The position numbers were made by a program, and so were the translations under genes. From positions 6,076,001-6,140,000 of the forward strand of contig NZ_AP022579.1 of assembly GCF_010731295.1 (NCBI RefSeq): 64,000 nucleotides of DNA. The letters are read 5' to 3'. This document shows positions 9,191-17,151 of the stretch, one piece after another; position 1 is the stretch's first letter; each line of letters starts with the position of its first letter. The notes beneath the pieces were generated by a model. The model saw nothing but the letters and a program-made list of their open reading frames with translations, did no database searches and had not been told where the DNA came from. The stretch is from Mycolicibacterium boenickei. Its GTDB lineage: Bacteria; Actinomycetota; Actinomycetes; Mycobacteriales; Mycobacteriaceae.

Positions 9191-10524
9191 TGACCGCACG
9201 CAGAGCGCGAGTCGGCCTCGCCGCCCTTCTCGCCGTCCTGGTGGTGGCCGGGATCGTGGTCGTGACGAAGACTCAGCAGCGCATCAACCGCGTCAATGTT
9301 GTGGGCTACTTCGCCAACAGCAATGGCATCTTCGCCGGCGACGAAGTACGAGTTCTCGGGGTGCCGGTCGGAAAGATCGACACGATCACGCCAGAGGCCA
9401 CCCGGGTCAAGATCACCTTTTGGTACGACGCCCAGTACCAGGTGCCCGCCGATGCCAAGGCGGTTATCCTTTCTCCGTCGCTGGTCACCTCCCGGGCCAT
9501 CCAACTGACGCCGGCGTACACCACCGGGCCCACCATGGCGGATCACGCCGTCGTGCCTGAGGAGCGCACCGCTGTTCCCGTTGAATGGGACGACTTTCGC
9601 GTGCAGTTGGAGCGACTCACCGACACCCTGCAACCCACTCATCCAGGCGGTGTCAGCACGCTGGGCGGGCTCATCAACACCTCGGCGGACAACCTGCGCG
9701 GCCAGGGCGCGAACATCCGGCAAACGATTATTCAGATGTCCCAGGCATTTTCGGCGCTCGGAGATCGCAGCAAGAACCTGTTCAGCACAGTCAAGAACAT
9801 CTCAGCCGTGGTCACGGCGCTTCAGAGCAGTCAGGACCTGCTACGCCAGCTCAATCAGAACCTCGCCGCCGTCACCGGACTTCTGGCCAACGATCCGAAC
9901 GAGATCGCCAACGCCGTCCGCGATATCGACTCCGTCGTCGGCGAACTGACGGCCTTCGTCGCCGCCAACAAGGAAACGGTGGGCACCACGTCGGACAAAC
10001 TGGCCTCGGTAAGCACCGCGCTCAATCAGAGCCTCGACGACATCAAACAGACGCTGCACATCGCGCCAACTGCGTTGCAGAACTTCGTCAACATCTACCA
10101 GCCCGCACAGGGCGCGCTGACAGGCGCGCTGGCCGTCAACCAGTTTTCCAATCCGATCGAATTCATCTGCGGCGCCATCCAGGCGGCCTCACGACTCGGC
10201 GCCGAACAATCCGCCAAACTGTGCGCACAATACCTGGCGCCCATCATCAAGAACCGGCAGTACAACTTTCTTCCCTTGGGACAAAACGTTCTTGTCGGCG
10301 CTCAGGCGCGGCCCAACGAGATCACTTACAGCGAGGATTGGATGCGGCCGGATTACGTTCCACCGCAGCAATCTTCGCCGCCACCGGCTGGCGCAGCGCC
10401 CACCGACACAGCGCCGATGGCCGCGGAATCATCGACGTCTACGCCGCCCGCCCCTGCACCCGTCGCTACCAACCCAGACAACGGATTGACCGGCATGATG
10501 ATCCCCCCCGGCGGTGGCTCGTGA
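9190..10524 (+). CDS. mceD: MceD, substrate-binding family subunit
   Basis: 444 residues from ATG 9190 (TGATG junction with mceC; a GTG one codon upstream is also possible). A membrane anchor spans about 7-27 (VGLAALLAVLVVAGIVVV), then the MCE domain (VVGYFANSNGIFAGDEVR ... LVTSRAIQLTPAYTTGP). The long helical part contains repeated NLFSTVKNISAVV-like segments. The tail is rich in Pro and Ala. Part of the same hexamer as the flanking Mce proteins. The stop overlaps the mceE start (GTGA). Confidence 0.92.
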   Translation: MTARRARVGLAALLAVLVVAGIVVVTKTQQRINRVNVVGYFANSNGIFAGDEVRVLGVPVGKIDTITPEATRVKITFWYDAQYQVPADAKAVILSPSLVTSRAIQLTPAYTTGPTMADHAVVPEERTAVPVEWDDFRVQLERLTDTLQPTHPGGVSTLGGLINTSADNLRGQGANIRQTIIQMSQAFSALGDRSKNLFSTVKNISAVVTALQSSQDLLRQLNQNLAAVTGLLANDPNEIANAVRDIDSVVGELTAFVAANKETVGTTSDKLASVSTALNQSLDDIKQTLHIAPTALQNFVNIYQPAQGALTGALAVNQFSNPIEFICGAIQAASRLGAEQSAKLCAQYLAPIIKNRQYNFLPLGQNVLVGAQARPNEITYSEDWMRPDYVPPQQSSPPPAGAAPTDTAPMAAESSTSTPPAPAPVATNPDNGLTGMMIPPGGGS

Positions 10525-11666
10525 TCGACCGCCGCCTCCATCGGACCGGCTCGGCCCTGTTGGCCGCCCTCGTCCTAGTCAGCAGCGCATCCGGTTGTTC
10601 ACAGTGGCGCGGCGTGAACACCCTGGACCTTCCGGGCACCGAAGGCCACCGCAACAACCCGTTCACCATCCAGGCACAGTTCCCCGATGTCGAGAACCTG
10701 CAAAGGAATTCGCGCGTCCGCGTCGGTGACGTCACAGTCGGCAATGTCACCAAGATCGAACGGCAGGGCTGGCACGCGCTAGTGACGATGAGCCTCAATG
10801 GCGACGTCAAACTCCCCGCCAATGCCACGGCAACCGTCGGCCAGACAAGCCTGTTGGGCTCACTGCACGTCGAGCTCGCTCCGCCGGTCGGAGTCGCACC
10901 GCAAGGCAGACTGACCGCGGGGGCGGTGATCCCGTTGTCGTCGGGGTCTATCTATCCCTCGACAGAGCAAACCCTGGCTGGTATCTCGATGCTCCTCAAC
11001 GGTGGCGGCATCGGGCAACTCCAGGACATCACACAGTCGCTGAGCACCGCCTTTGCCGGCCGCGAAGGCGACCTACGTAGCCTGCTCACCCAGCTGGATC
11101 AATTCATCGGTTCCCTCAACGACCAGACCACCGACATCATCGCGGCCACGGACAGCTTCAACGGACTGGTGAGCCAGCTCGCCGACCAGAAGCCAGTGCT
11201 GGACAAGGCATTACAGACGTTGCCTGCCGCCCTGCAGGTGCTCAGTGATCAGCGTCAGCATCTTGCCGATGCGTTGACGGAACTCGGCAGGTTCAGCGCA
11301 TTGACAGCTGACACGGTCAACCAGACCAAGGAGAATCTGATCAAGGAGCTCAACGATCTCGGGCCGGTTCTGCAGTCGCTCGCCGACGCCGGTCCGGCGC
11401 TGACCAGATCCCTGAGTTTCTTCGCCACCTTCCCGTATCCGAAAGAGACGCTCAACAAGTGGCTACGTGGCGAGTACGCCAATCAGACCATCATCCTCGA
11501 CCTGACACTGAGCCGGTTGGACGCCAGCTTCTTCACCGGCACCCGCTGGGAAGGCGACCTGACCGAACTGGAGCTGCAGTGGGGCCGCACGATCGGCCAG
11601 ATGCCCAGCCCGTACACCGCGGCCAACCCACTGGTTGCGCCCTACCACGGCGATCAAGGACCCTAG
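10521..11666 (+). CDS. mceE: MceE, lipoprotein subunit (LprN-like)
   Basis: 381 residues from GTG 10521, in a GTGA overlap with mceD. Unlike its partners it has a lipoprotein signal: basic residues, the hydrophobic run SALLAALVLV, then a lipobox-like ASGC with the modified Cys at residue 26. The MCE domain follows (TIQAQFPDVENLQRNSRVR ... TSLLGSLHVELAPP). In mycobacterial mce operons the fifth subunit is regularly a lipoprotein. The -3 position is Ala rather than the common Leu, a tolerated variation. Start and frame are fixed by the overlap and the signal peptide. Confidence 0.92.
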   Translation: MIDRRLHRTGSALLAALVLVSSASGCSQWRGVNTLDLPGTEGHRNNPFTIQAQFPDVENLQRNSRVRVGDVTVGNVTKIERQGWHALVTMSLNGDVKLPANATATVGQTSLLGSLHVELAPPVGVAPQGRLTAGAVIPLSSGSIYPSTEQTLAGISMLLNGGGIGQLQDITQSLSTAFAGREGDLRSLLTQLDQFIGSLNDQTTDIIAATDSFNGLVSQLADQKPVLDKALQTLPAALQVLSDQRQHLADALTELGRFSALTADTVNQTKENLIKELNDLGPVLQSLADAGPALTRSLSFFATFPYPKETLNKWLRGEYANQTIILDLTLSRLDASFFTGTRWEGDLTELELQWGRTIGQMPSPYTAANPLVAPYHGDQGP

Positions 11667-11667
11667 T

Positions 11668-13104
11668 ATGCACATGACCAGACGCATCTGGATACAGCTG
11701 ATCGCGTTTCTCGTAGTGTCCACGGTCGCGTTCGCCGTTATGGCCTTCGGCTACATGGGGTTGCCCAACCTGCTCTTCGGCGTCGGGCACTATCAGGTCA
11801 CCGTTCAACTTCCTGAAGCCGGCGGGCTCTACGCCCGCGGCAACGTCACCTACCGGGGCACCGAAGTCGGTCAGGTCAAAGACGTCCGGTTGATCAAGGG
11901 CGGCGGCGTCGAAGCGGTGCTGTCGTTGAGGTCCGACGTGAGAATCCCCTCAGATCTGCAGGCCGAGGTGCACAGCCAGACCGCGGTGGGAGAGCAATTC
12001 GTTGCGCTGTTGCCGCGCAACGCCGACTCGCCACCGCTGCGCGACGGCGACGTCATCACCCGGGCCAACTCCAGCGTTCCACCAGATATCAACAGCCTGC
12101 TCGACGCCACCAACCGCGGACTACTGGCGATCCCTCAGGACGATCTGCGCACCACCATCGACGAGGCGTACAACGCAGTCGGCGGTCTCGGGCCCGATAT
12201 CGCACGGTTCGTCAAGGGATCTACCGCGCTGGCCACCGACGCCCGGCAAAACCTCGGAGACCTCACCAACCTCGTCGACCAGGCCTGGCCTATCCTCGAC
12301 ACCCAGACTGATACATCAAACTCGGTGCAGGCCTGGACATCTCACTTGGCCACCATCACGCAGCAACTGCGCGACAACGACGGCGCGGTGGCAGGCATCC
12401 TAGAGAAAGGCGCGCCGGCCGCCGCCGAGGTACGCGCGCTCATCGACCGGGTCCAACCCACGCTACCGATCCTGGCGGCCAACCTGGCCAACGTCGCGCC
12501 GGTCCTGATCACCTATCGCGCCGATCTGGAGCAGCTGCTCGTCCTGCTCCCTCAGGCCACCGCGATGATGCAGGCCATCAGCGTTCCGAGCATGAACAAC
12601 CCGAGCCCGTACGCGGGTGGCCTGTTGGCCTTCAACCTTAATCTCAACCTGCCCCCGCCGTGTACGACAGGATTCCTCCCGGCCCAGCAGCGGCGGACCG
12701 CCAACTTCGAGGACTATCCCGAACGCCCGGCCGGTGACCTCTACTGCCGGGTGCCGCAGGATTCGCCGCTGGGTGTCCGTGGCGCACGCAATATTCCGTG
12801 CGAGACGGTGCCCGGCAAACGCGCGCCGACGGTAAAGCTATGCGAAAGCGACGAGAACTACGTTCCGCTCAACGACGGCTTCAACTGGAAAGGCGACCCC
12901 AACGCCACCTTGACAGGGCAGGGTGTCCCCCAGTTGCCGCCGGGGTCTACGGGTCCCGCGCCGCCAATAGCGGTGGCTCAATATGACCCTGCGACGGGCG
13001 ATTACGTAGGTCCGGACGGAAAGCTGTACAACCAGGCCGACGTGGGTCAGAACGCACCGAAGGACAAGAACTGGCAGACGATGCTCATCCCTCCGACGCC
13101 TTGA
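11668..13104 (+). CDS. mceF: MceF, substrate-binding family subunit
   Basis: 478 residues from ATG 11668, one base after the mceE stop. A start eleven codons upstream would sit inside mceE. The anchor segment IWIQLIAFLVVSTVAFAVM is followed by the MCE domain (YQVTVQLPEAGGLYARGNV ... TAVGEQFVALLPR). The helical region comes next, then a C-terminal part with paired cysteines (PPPCTTGF, DLYCRVP, IPCETVP, KLCESDE) and the mycobacterial MceF ending QYDPATGDYVGPDGKLY. It is the last gene of the operon. No Mce-associated (Mam) genes follow. Confidence 0.92.
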   Translation: MHMTRRIWIQLIAFLVVSTVAFAVMAFGYMGLPNLLFGVGHYQVTVQLPEAGGLYARGNVTYRGTEVGQVKDVRLIKGGGVEAVLSLRSDVRIPSDLQAEVHSQTAVGEQFVALLPRNADSPPLRDGDVITRANSSVPPDINSLLDATNRGLLAIPQDDLRTTIDEAYNAVGGLGPDIARFVKGSTALATDARQNLGDLTNLVDQAWPILDTQTDTSNSVQAWTSHLATITQQLRDNDGAVAGILEKGAPAAAEVRALIDRVQPTLPILAANLANVAPVLITYRADLEQLLVLLPQATAMMQAISVPSMNNPSPYAGGLLAFNLNLNLPPPCTTGFLPAQQRRTANFEDYPERPAGDLYCRVPQDSPLGVRGARNIPCETVPGKRAPTVKLCESDENYVPLNDGFNWKGDPNATLTGQGVPQLPPGSTGPAPPIAVAQYDPATGDYVGPDGKLYNQADVGQNAPKDKNWQTMLIPPTP

Positions 13105-13272
13105 CGCCCGGCGGAATTGAGCCTGGTCCGTCGAGCTGGGAATCCGGTGGTGATGCACGACGCGCAGTTGATGACCCCGCACACGGGATTGCCCCGGTTT
13201 GGTTGACTCCGGCGCGACCGTGAACGCGGCGAAAATGAGTTCGACCCGAAGGATTCGTCGCTGCGCTCATAG

Positions 13273-13482
13273 GTGGTCGCGTGGTTGGCCGGCCCCGAGG
13301 CCGACCACATCAGCGGTCAGGTGATCCGCGCGATCGGCGAGAATATCCAGCTGCTCAAGGGCTGGTATCCGGCGGCCTCGGTGTCCAACGGCCAGAAGCG
13401 CTGGGATGCAAATAAATTCGGCGCGATCATGGCCACAGGCATATTCGGCACCCGCAACACCGGGCTGCGCCTCGCCGGCTGG
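13273..13482 (+). pseudogene. Truncated second copy of the SDR 3' end
   Basis: Reads WLAGPEADHISGQVIRA and continues to FGTRNTGLRLAG. Bases 13363-13482 align without gaps to window bases 1-120 at about 88% identity. The stop codon of the left copy (TGA) is TGG here, so the frame runs on to 13551. The catalytic Tyr-x3-Lys region and the Rossmann fold of an SDR are absent, so this is a remnant. With the left copy it flanks the mce block as a direct repeat. Confidence 0.65.
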
Positions 13483-13535
13483 GCCCGACATCGACGATCT
13501 TCGGTTGCATCGGCACCTCGAAATGCCCAGCCATG

Positions 13536-13581
13536 CGGTCCGGGAGCGTGATACCACCCGCGGTATCACGCTCCCGGACCG
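13536..13581. terminator. Perfect 20-bp inverted repeat between convergent genes
   Basis: The arms at 13536-13555 and 13562-13581 are perfectly complementary with a six-base loop (ACCCGC). It lies between the rightward mce block with its SDR remnant and the leftward amidohydrolase gene ending at 13620. This is the usual place for a bidirectional terminator, although no clear T-run follows. Its flanks resemble the hairpin at 153-187. Confidence 0.55.
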
Positions 13582-13619
13582 ATTTGTTGCACAGTGCCGC
13601 CTTGACAGGCGGTATCAGC

Positions 13620-15035
13620 TCAGGGTGCGAGCAGCAGATCCTCGTCTGCGAACCGAAGCACCGCGTCTTGATCGACCCGTTCGGTGGGGCGCAGGAATCC
13701 GCCCCGCCGGTGGTAGTGCTCGACGTGTTCCGTTGGCACGGCGTCACCGCCAGTCAACACGTCGATCGAAGCTGGACCGATCCGGTCTGCCACTGCGCGC
13801 AGATGCGCACCGTCCACTGGGAAGGCACGTAGTGCATTCTCCCCCAGGATCTTTCGGGCATCACCTTCCGGAACTCCGGCGAACGCCACCTTGATCCAGT
13901 TCCAAGTGTCAGGCCACATGCCTTCCGGATGCGGGTAGTCGATGCCCAGCATCAGCCGATCCACACCGATATCGTCGCGGGCCTCGACCTCGACCTTGTG
14001 AATCGATGACGGGGTCGCAAAGCAGTGACGCTCCCAATATTCACTCGGGCGCATCTTCAGCGGAGTATCCCGCTGCTCGTACCAGGAATCGAGAATCTGC
14101 AGTGTGATTGGCAGCCAATCCGACCTGACCTCGGTCAGGACGAACCGCAGCTGCGGGTACCGGTCGAACACTCCACCGATCATCAATTGCCAGAGCAACC
14201 GGCGTGGGCCGTAATCCAAGCGGAACGGCGATGCCGGGGATTCGGCGAACTCCTTCTGCAGCGCCTCGCGGGCCTGCTCGTCAAGTCGCTGCTGAGTAGC
14301 CATCATCTGGCTTGCCTCCGCGCCGCCAAGATGGGTGGCCACGAACGCCGAGATGAACTCCTGATAGCGACCTTGCGGGAATCCCCACCCGGCGTGCACT
14401 GCGAGGGTGAGATCGAGGTCGACGCACGCCTTCCAGAACAGTTCGTAGTGGTCGCTGACGATAGCCGGCAGGGCGGGGTCCTCGATGATGCCGGGCACAC
14501 CTACGCTGACGTAGCCGTGCCGGCGCGCCCAATGCAGTTCGCGAACTGAGGCCTCGATGTCGTGGCACGTACCCGGGTCCGCCATTCCGTAGAGCCGACC
14601 GTCGCCCCCGGACATGAAGTCGGCCAGCCACCGGTGGTACGCCCGCATGCCTGCGTCGCGCAAACTCGCCTCGAAGGGCTTGTTCACCACACTGAACAAT
14701 GGCAGTGACGAGAACTGGTGCCCCGGTACCAACATCTCACCCGCAACGCCCTCGCGATCGAGCTGTTCCATGCGTACGCCGATGTCCCAGCCACCGAAGC
14801 GCTCCGGGAAGGCGGGGGCCCAGCGCGGGTCCAACTCGGCCGCCGGCTCCTCGCGCGGCCCCGAACTGAAGTCCGGAGCCAGCATTCGTCGATAGGCCTG
14901 CTCCTCCTCGGACAACAGATCCTTGACGGTGTCGCGAACATCCGGATCGAAATAGGGCAGATAGTCGGCCATCCGTTTCGCGCCGGCATGCCCATCGGCC
15001 GAGAAGATCAGCACCTTGTCCTGCGTCTCACCCAT
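13620..15035 (-). CDS. Amidohydrolase-2 (ACMSD-like) family metal-dependent hydrolase or decarboxylase
   Basis: 471 residues. The start at 15035 follows AGGAGCG at good spacing. A longer frame upstream lacks a site. The TIM-barrel amidohydrolase-2 signature is present: D14-G-H16 near the N-terminus, a barrel His in LAVHAGWG, and the late Asp in GIDYPHPEGMWPDT. Such enzymes hydrolyse or decarboxylate aromatic and cyclic acids using one metal ion. With about 60 residues beyond the barrel it is longer than the usual 330-400. It is divergent from a TetR gene with two operators between them, so it is probably that regulator's target. The substrate is unknown. Two relatives lie at 48110 and 60599. 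Confidence 0.85.
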   Translation of the reverse strand: MGETQDKVLIFSADGHAGAKRMADYLPYFDPDVRDTVKDLLSEEEQAYRRMLAPDFSSGPREEPAAELDPRWAPAFPERFGGWDIGVRMEQLDREGVAGEMLVPGHQFSSLPLFSVVNKPFEASLRDAGMRAYHRWLADFMSGGDGRLYGMADPGTCHDIEASVRELHWARRHGYVSVGVPGIIEDPALPAIVSDHYELFWKACVDLDLTLAVHAGWGFPQGRYQEFISAFVATHLGGAEASQMMATQQRLDEQAREALQKEFAESPASPFRLDYGPRRLLWQLMIGGVFDRYPQLRFVLTEVRSDWLPITLQILDSWYEQRDTPLKMRPSEYWERHCFATPSSIHKVEVEARDDIGVDRLMLGIDYPHPEGMWPDTWNWIKVAFAGVPEGDARKILGENALRAFPVDGAHLRAVADRIGPASIDVLTGGDAVPTEHVEHYHRRGGFLRPTERVDQDAVLRFADEDLLLAP

Positions 15036-15128
15036 GTTTCGCTCCTGATTCACGGCATCCGGCGCTGCGCGGGATACCTTTGCAATATCGAGCACTCAAT
15101 CCGATCGACCTGGTGCCACCGCACGCGG

Positions 15129-15147
15129 TACATACAGGCTGTATGTA
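15129..15147. promoter_or_regulatory. Operator palindrome 1 between amidohydrolase and TetR
   Basis: TACATACA-GGC-TGTATGTA, perfect 8-bp arms with a 3-base centre. It shares the core ATACA-N3-TGTAT with the site at 15152-15164. It is likely bound by the TetR encoded at 15163. Confidence 0.7.
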
Positions 15148-15151
15148 GAGG

Positions 15152-15164
15152 ATACAAATTGTAT
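15152..15164. promoter_or_regulatory. Operator palindrome 2, overlapping the TetR start codon
   Basis: ATACA-AAT-TGTAT, perfect 5-bp arms with the same 3-base spacing as operator 1. It runs into the ATG at 15163, so a bound repressor would block the regulator's own start. The two centres are about two helical turns apart. Confidence 0.65.
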
Positions 15165-15798
15165 GTCTAGTGGTCAACCGTCAAAAGCGCAGAAGCGTGC
15201 TGTCCGTACGGCGGAGATCGCCGAACGTGCTGAGGCCACCCGCGCTGCACTGGTCGCTGCTGGGCGCCGACTCTTTGTCGAGAAGGGCTACTTCGCTACC
15301 GGCACCGAGGAGATCGTCGCGGCCGCAGGCGTGGGCACCAGAGGTGCGCTCTACCACCATTTTGCGAACAAGGAAGCACTGTTCCTCGCGGTTTTTCTCG
15401 CCGTCCAGGAACAAGTCAACAGCCAAGCGCCGCGGCCCGAAGATGCCGACGACGCTTTGGGCGCATTGCGCGCCGGCCTGCGTGCCTATCTGAAGTCGTC
15501 GCTCACCGGCGAGGTTCAGCGCATCCTGATGATCGAGGGCCCTGCTGTGCTCGGTTGGCAGCGGTGGCGCGAGCTACAGGTTCAATTCGGTCTCGGGTCG
15601 ATTCGCGCTCTCCTGGAGAAGGCGGTCGAGCAGGGTGCCGTCATTCCGCAGCCACTAGACGTGCTTGCCCATGTGCTGCTCGCCGCCGCCGACGAAGCCG
15701 CCCAGTTCGTTGCCAACGCTCCCGATCCACATCAGGCACGCGACAATGCCATAGAGGTCATCGACGGTATACTGCAACGGCTCGGTCCGCCACGCTGA
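15163..15798 (+). CDS. TetR-family transcriptional regulator
   Basis: 211 residues. After a basic N-terminal arm, a TetR helix-turn-helix spans about residues 45-75 (GTEEIVAAAGVGTRGALYHH, then FANKEALF), followed by an all-helical ligand domain ending in DGILQRLG. The start follows AGAGGAT at acceptable spacing. It is divergent from the amidohydrolase at 13620, and two ATACA-N3-TGTAT palindromes lie in and at the edge of the shared intergenic region, one overlapping the start. I infer an autoregulated repressor of the amidohydrolase. The ligand is unknown. Confidence 0.9.
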   Translation: MSSGQPSKAQKRAVRTAEIAERAEATRAALVAAGRRLFVEKGYFATGTEEIVAAAGVGTRGALYHHFANKEALFLAVFLAVQEQVNSQAPRPEDADDALGALRAGLRAYLKSSLTGEVQRILMIEGPAVLGWQRWRELQVQFGLGSIRALLEKAVEQGAVIPQPLDVLAHVLLAAADEAAQFVANAPDPHQARDNAIEVIDGILQRLGPPR

Positions 15799-15816
15799 GA
15801 TGGAATCTGCGCCGCG

Positions 15817-17151
15817 TCATCCCTTGAAAGGCTGCACCTTCCGGTGGACGGTCATTGCCGATCCGGCGGGCCCCAGCACGGCATTGGCGCGCAGGAAGCG
15901 TCGATAGAACAACTGGACCAGGGCCTCGTCGTGGCGCCCGTCGTCAGCGAGGACGAAGTCCTCCAACTCGGCGTCACCGGCGACGACGTCCCGGGGCCGG
16001 TGCCCTAGCAGCGGCGTCAGATCATCAAGATCCTGTTCGTCGAGCTGCGCCCCGATCTCCTGCCGGCGCAGCAGATGTCTGGCCAGTCGAAATGAATTGC
16101 GGACCTCGTAGCGGGCGAACGGCTCGTCGATGGTCACCGAGCCCAGCGTCTGAACCATGTGATGGAACGCAACATCATTGGTGAACTGCGCCGGTTCGGG
16201 CACATCGATCGTCTCGTCAAGGTCGTAGCCCAGCAGCTCAGCGAAGGCTTCGACCGAGTGCAGGTTGGTTTCGGTACACCACTGCAAATTGGTCATATAC
16301 GCCGAACCCGGGCTCGGAGCCGCCAGAGCACCATGAAAGGCGAGTTCATTGGTCAGGGTGAACGACAAGTGGTGGTGTTGGATTGCCGCCATGTCGAGCT
16401 CGGCCCCGCCAGCCTCGGCGTAGATGCCGTAGAGCTCATCGAAGTCGCCGAAGTTCAGAACCGTGTCGCGCATGCGAAAGGCTGCCAGGTCCATCATCGG
16501 GTCACCGATGTGACCGATTTCGAGATCCAGCAGTGCCATGATCTTGCCGTCCTCATGATGGAACTGACCGGAGTCCCACACGACAGGTGCCTCGCGAGTG
16601 TTGTCGGGCAGCGGGTTTCGGCGCAGCCAGCCCAACGCGAACTCCACGAAGGGATCCGGCCTGCCCTTGGTCTGCCGGTAGAGCTTCTCGAAGTAAGCCA
16701 TACCGACCGAGCCTGGAGTCGAGACTGGCGACGATGCCCGGGTCGTACCTGCCGCGTCGAATTCATCGACGTTCAGTGCGTGAATACGCGCAAGGATGCG
16801 CATGTATTCAGCCATCACCGCGTCACGCTCGGCCACGGCGGAGTCGGCGAAGTCGGGGCGCCCCGGCACCCGATCCATCACGTAGGCCGGTAGGGCCTCG
16901 AGCCAGCCATACACCCGTGGAACCGGAATACCGTTCCGGTACAGGAGATCTTGGAAGGTCATCTCGTGGTGCAGCGGGAACACCAGCGGTGAGTCGATCC
17001 GGTGTCCACGCACCATCAGTTCGAGGCGCTGACCATCGAGCTCTGCGTCGACAAGCCAGTTCGGTCGCCACCGGGTCTGTCGTTCGATCGCGAGAACCTC
17101 ACCGCCCAGACCGGTGCGAACCCATTCGCTGATCAGCTCGATTTCATTCAC
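15817..17151 (-). CDS. Phosphotransferase-fold (APH/ACAD10-like) protein lacking catalytic residues
   Basis: 444 residues with the overall fold of aminoglycoside phosphotransferase-like kinases. In the family the catalytic loop reads HGD-x4-N. Here the aligned segment at about 189-198 is APVVWDSGQF, so the His-Gly-Asp triad and the Asn are gone. The metal site DWE is LLDLE (D209), followed by a normal HIGDP. The N-lobe lysine region reads LMVRGHR. It may be a pseudokinase or work by another mechanism. The region after 230 is longer than in typical family members. It overlaps the upstream LLM oxidoreductase gene by 8 bases, so they are co-transcribed. Confidence 0.8.
   Translation of the reverse strand: MNEIELISEWVRTGLGGEVLAIERQTRWRPNWLVDAELDGQRLELMVRGHRIDSPLVFPLHHEMTFQDLLYRNGIPVPRVYGWLEALPAYVMDRVPGRPDFADSAVAERDAVMAEYMRILARIHALNVDEFDAAGTTRASSPVSTPGSVGMAYFEKLYRQTKGRPDPFVEFALGWLRRNPLPDNTREAPVVWDSGQFHHEDGKIMALLDLEIGHIGDPMMDLAAFRMRDTVLNFGDFDELYGIYAEAGGAELDMAAIQHHHLSFTLTNELAFHGALAAPSPGSAYMTNLQWCTETNLHSVEAFAELLGYDLDETIDVPEPAQFTNDVAFHHMVQTLGSVTIDEPFARYEVRNSFRLARHLLRRQEIGAQLDEQDLDDLTPLLGHRPRDVVAGDAELEDFVLADDGRHDEALVQLFYRRFLRANAVLGPAGSAMTVHRKVQPFKG

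Noticed and set aside
3697..13104. Assignment of the mce operon to mce4 (cholesterol import)
   Set aside because: The catabolic setting makes it tempting, but the motifs visible here are common to all mce operons and no kstR or sterol ring-cleavage genes are present. Only a phylogeny could decide.
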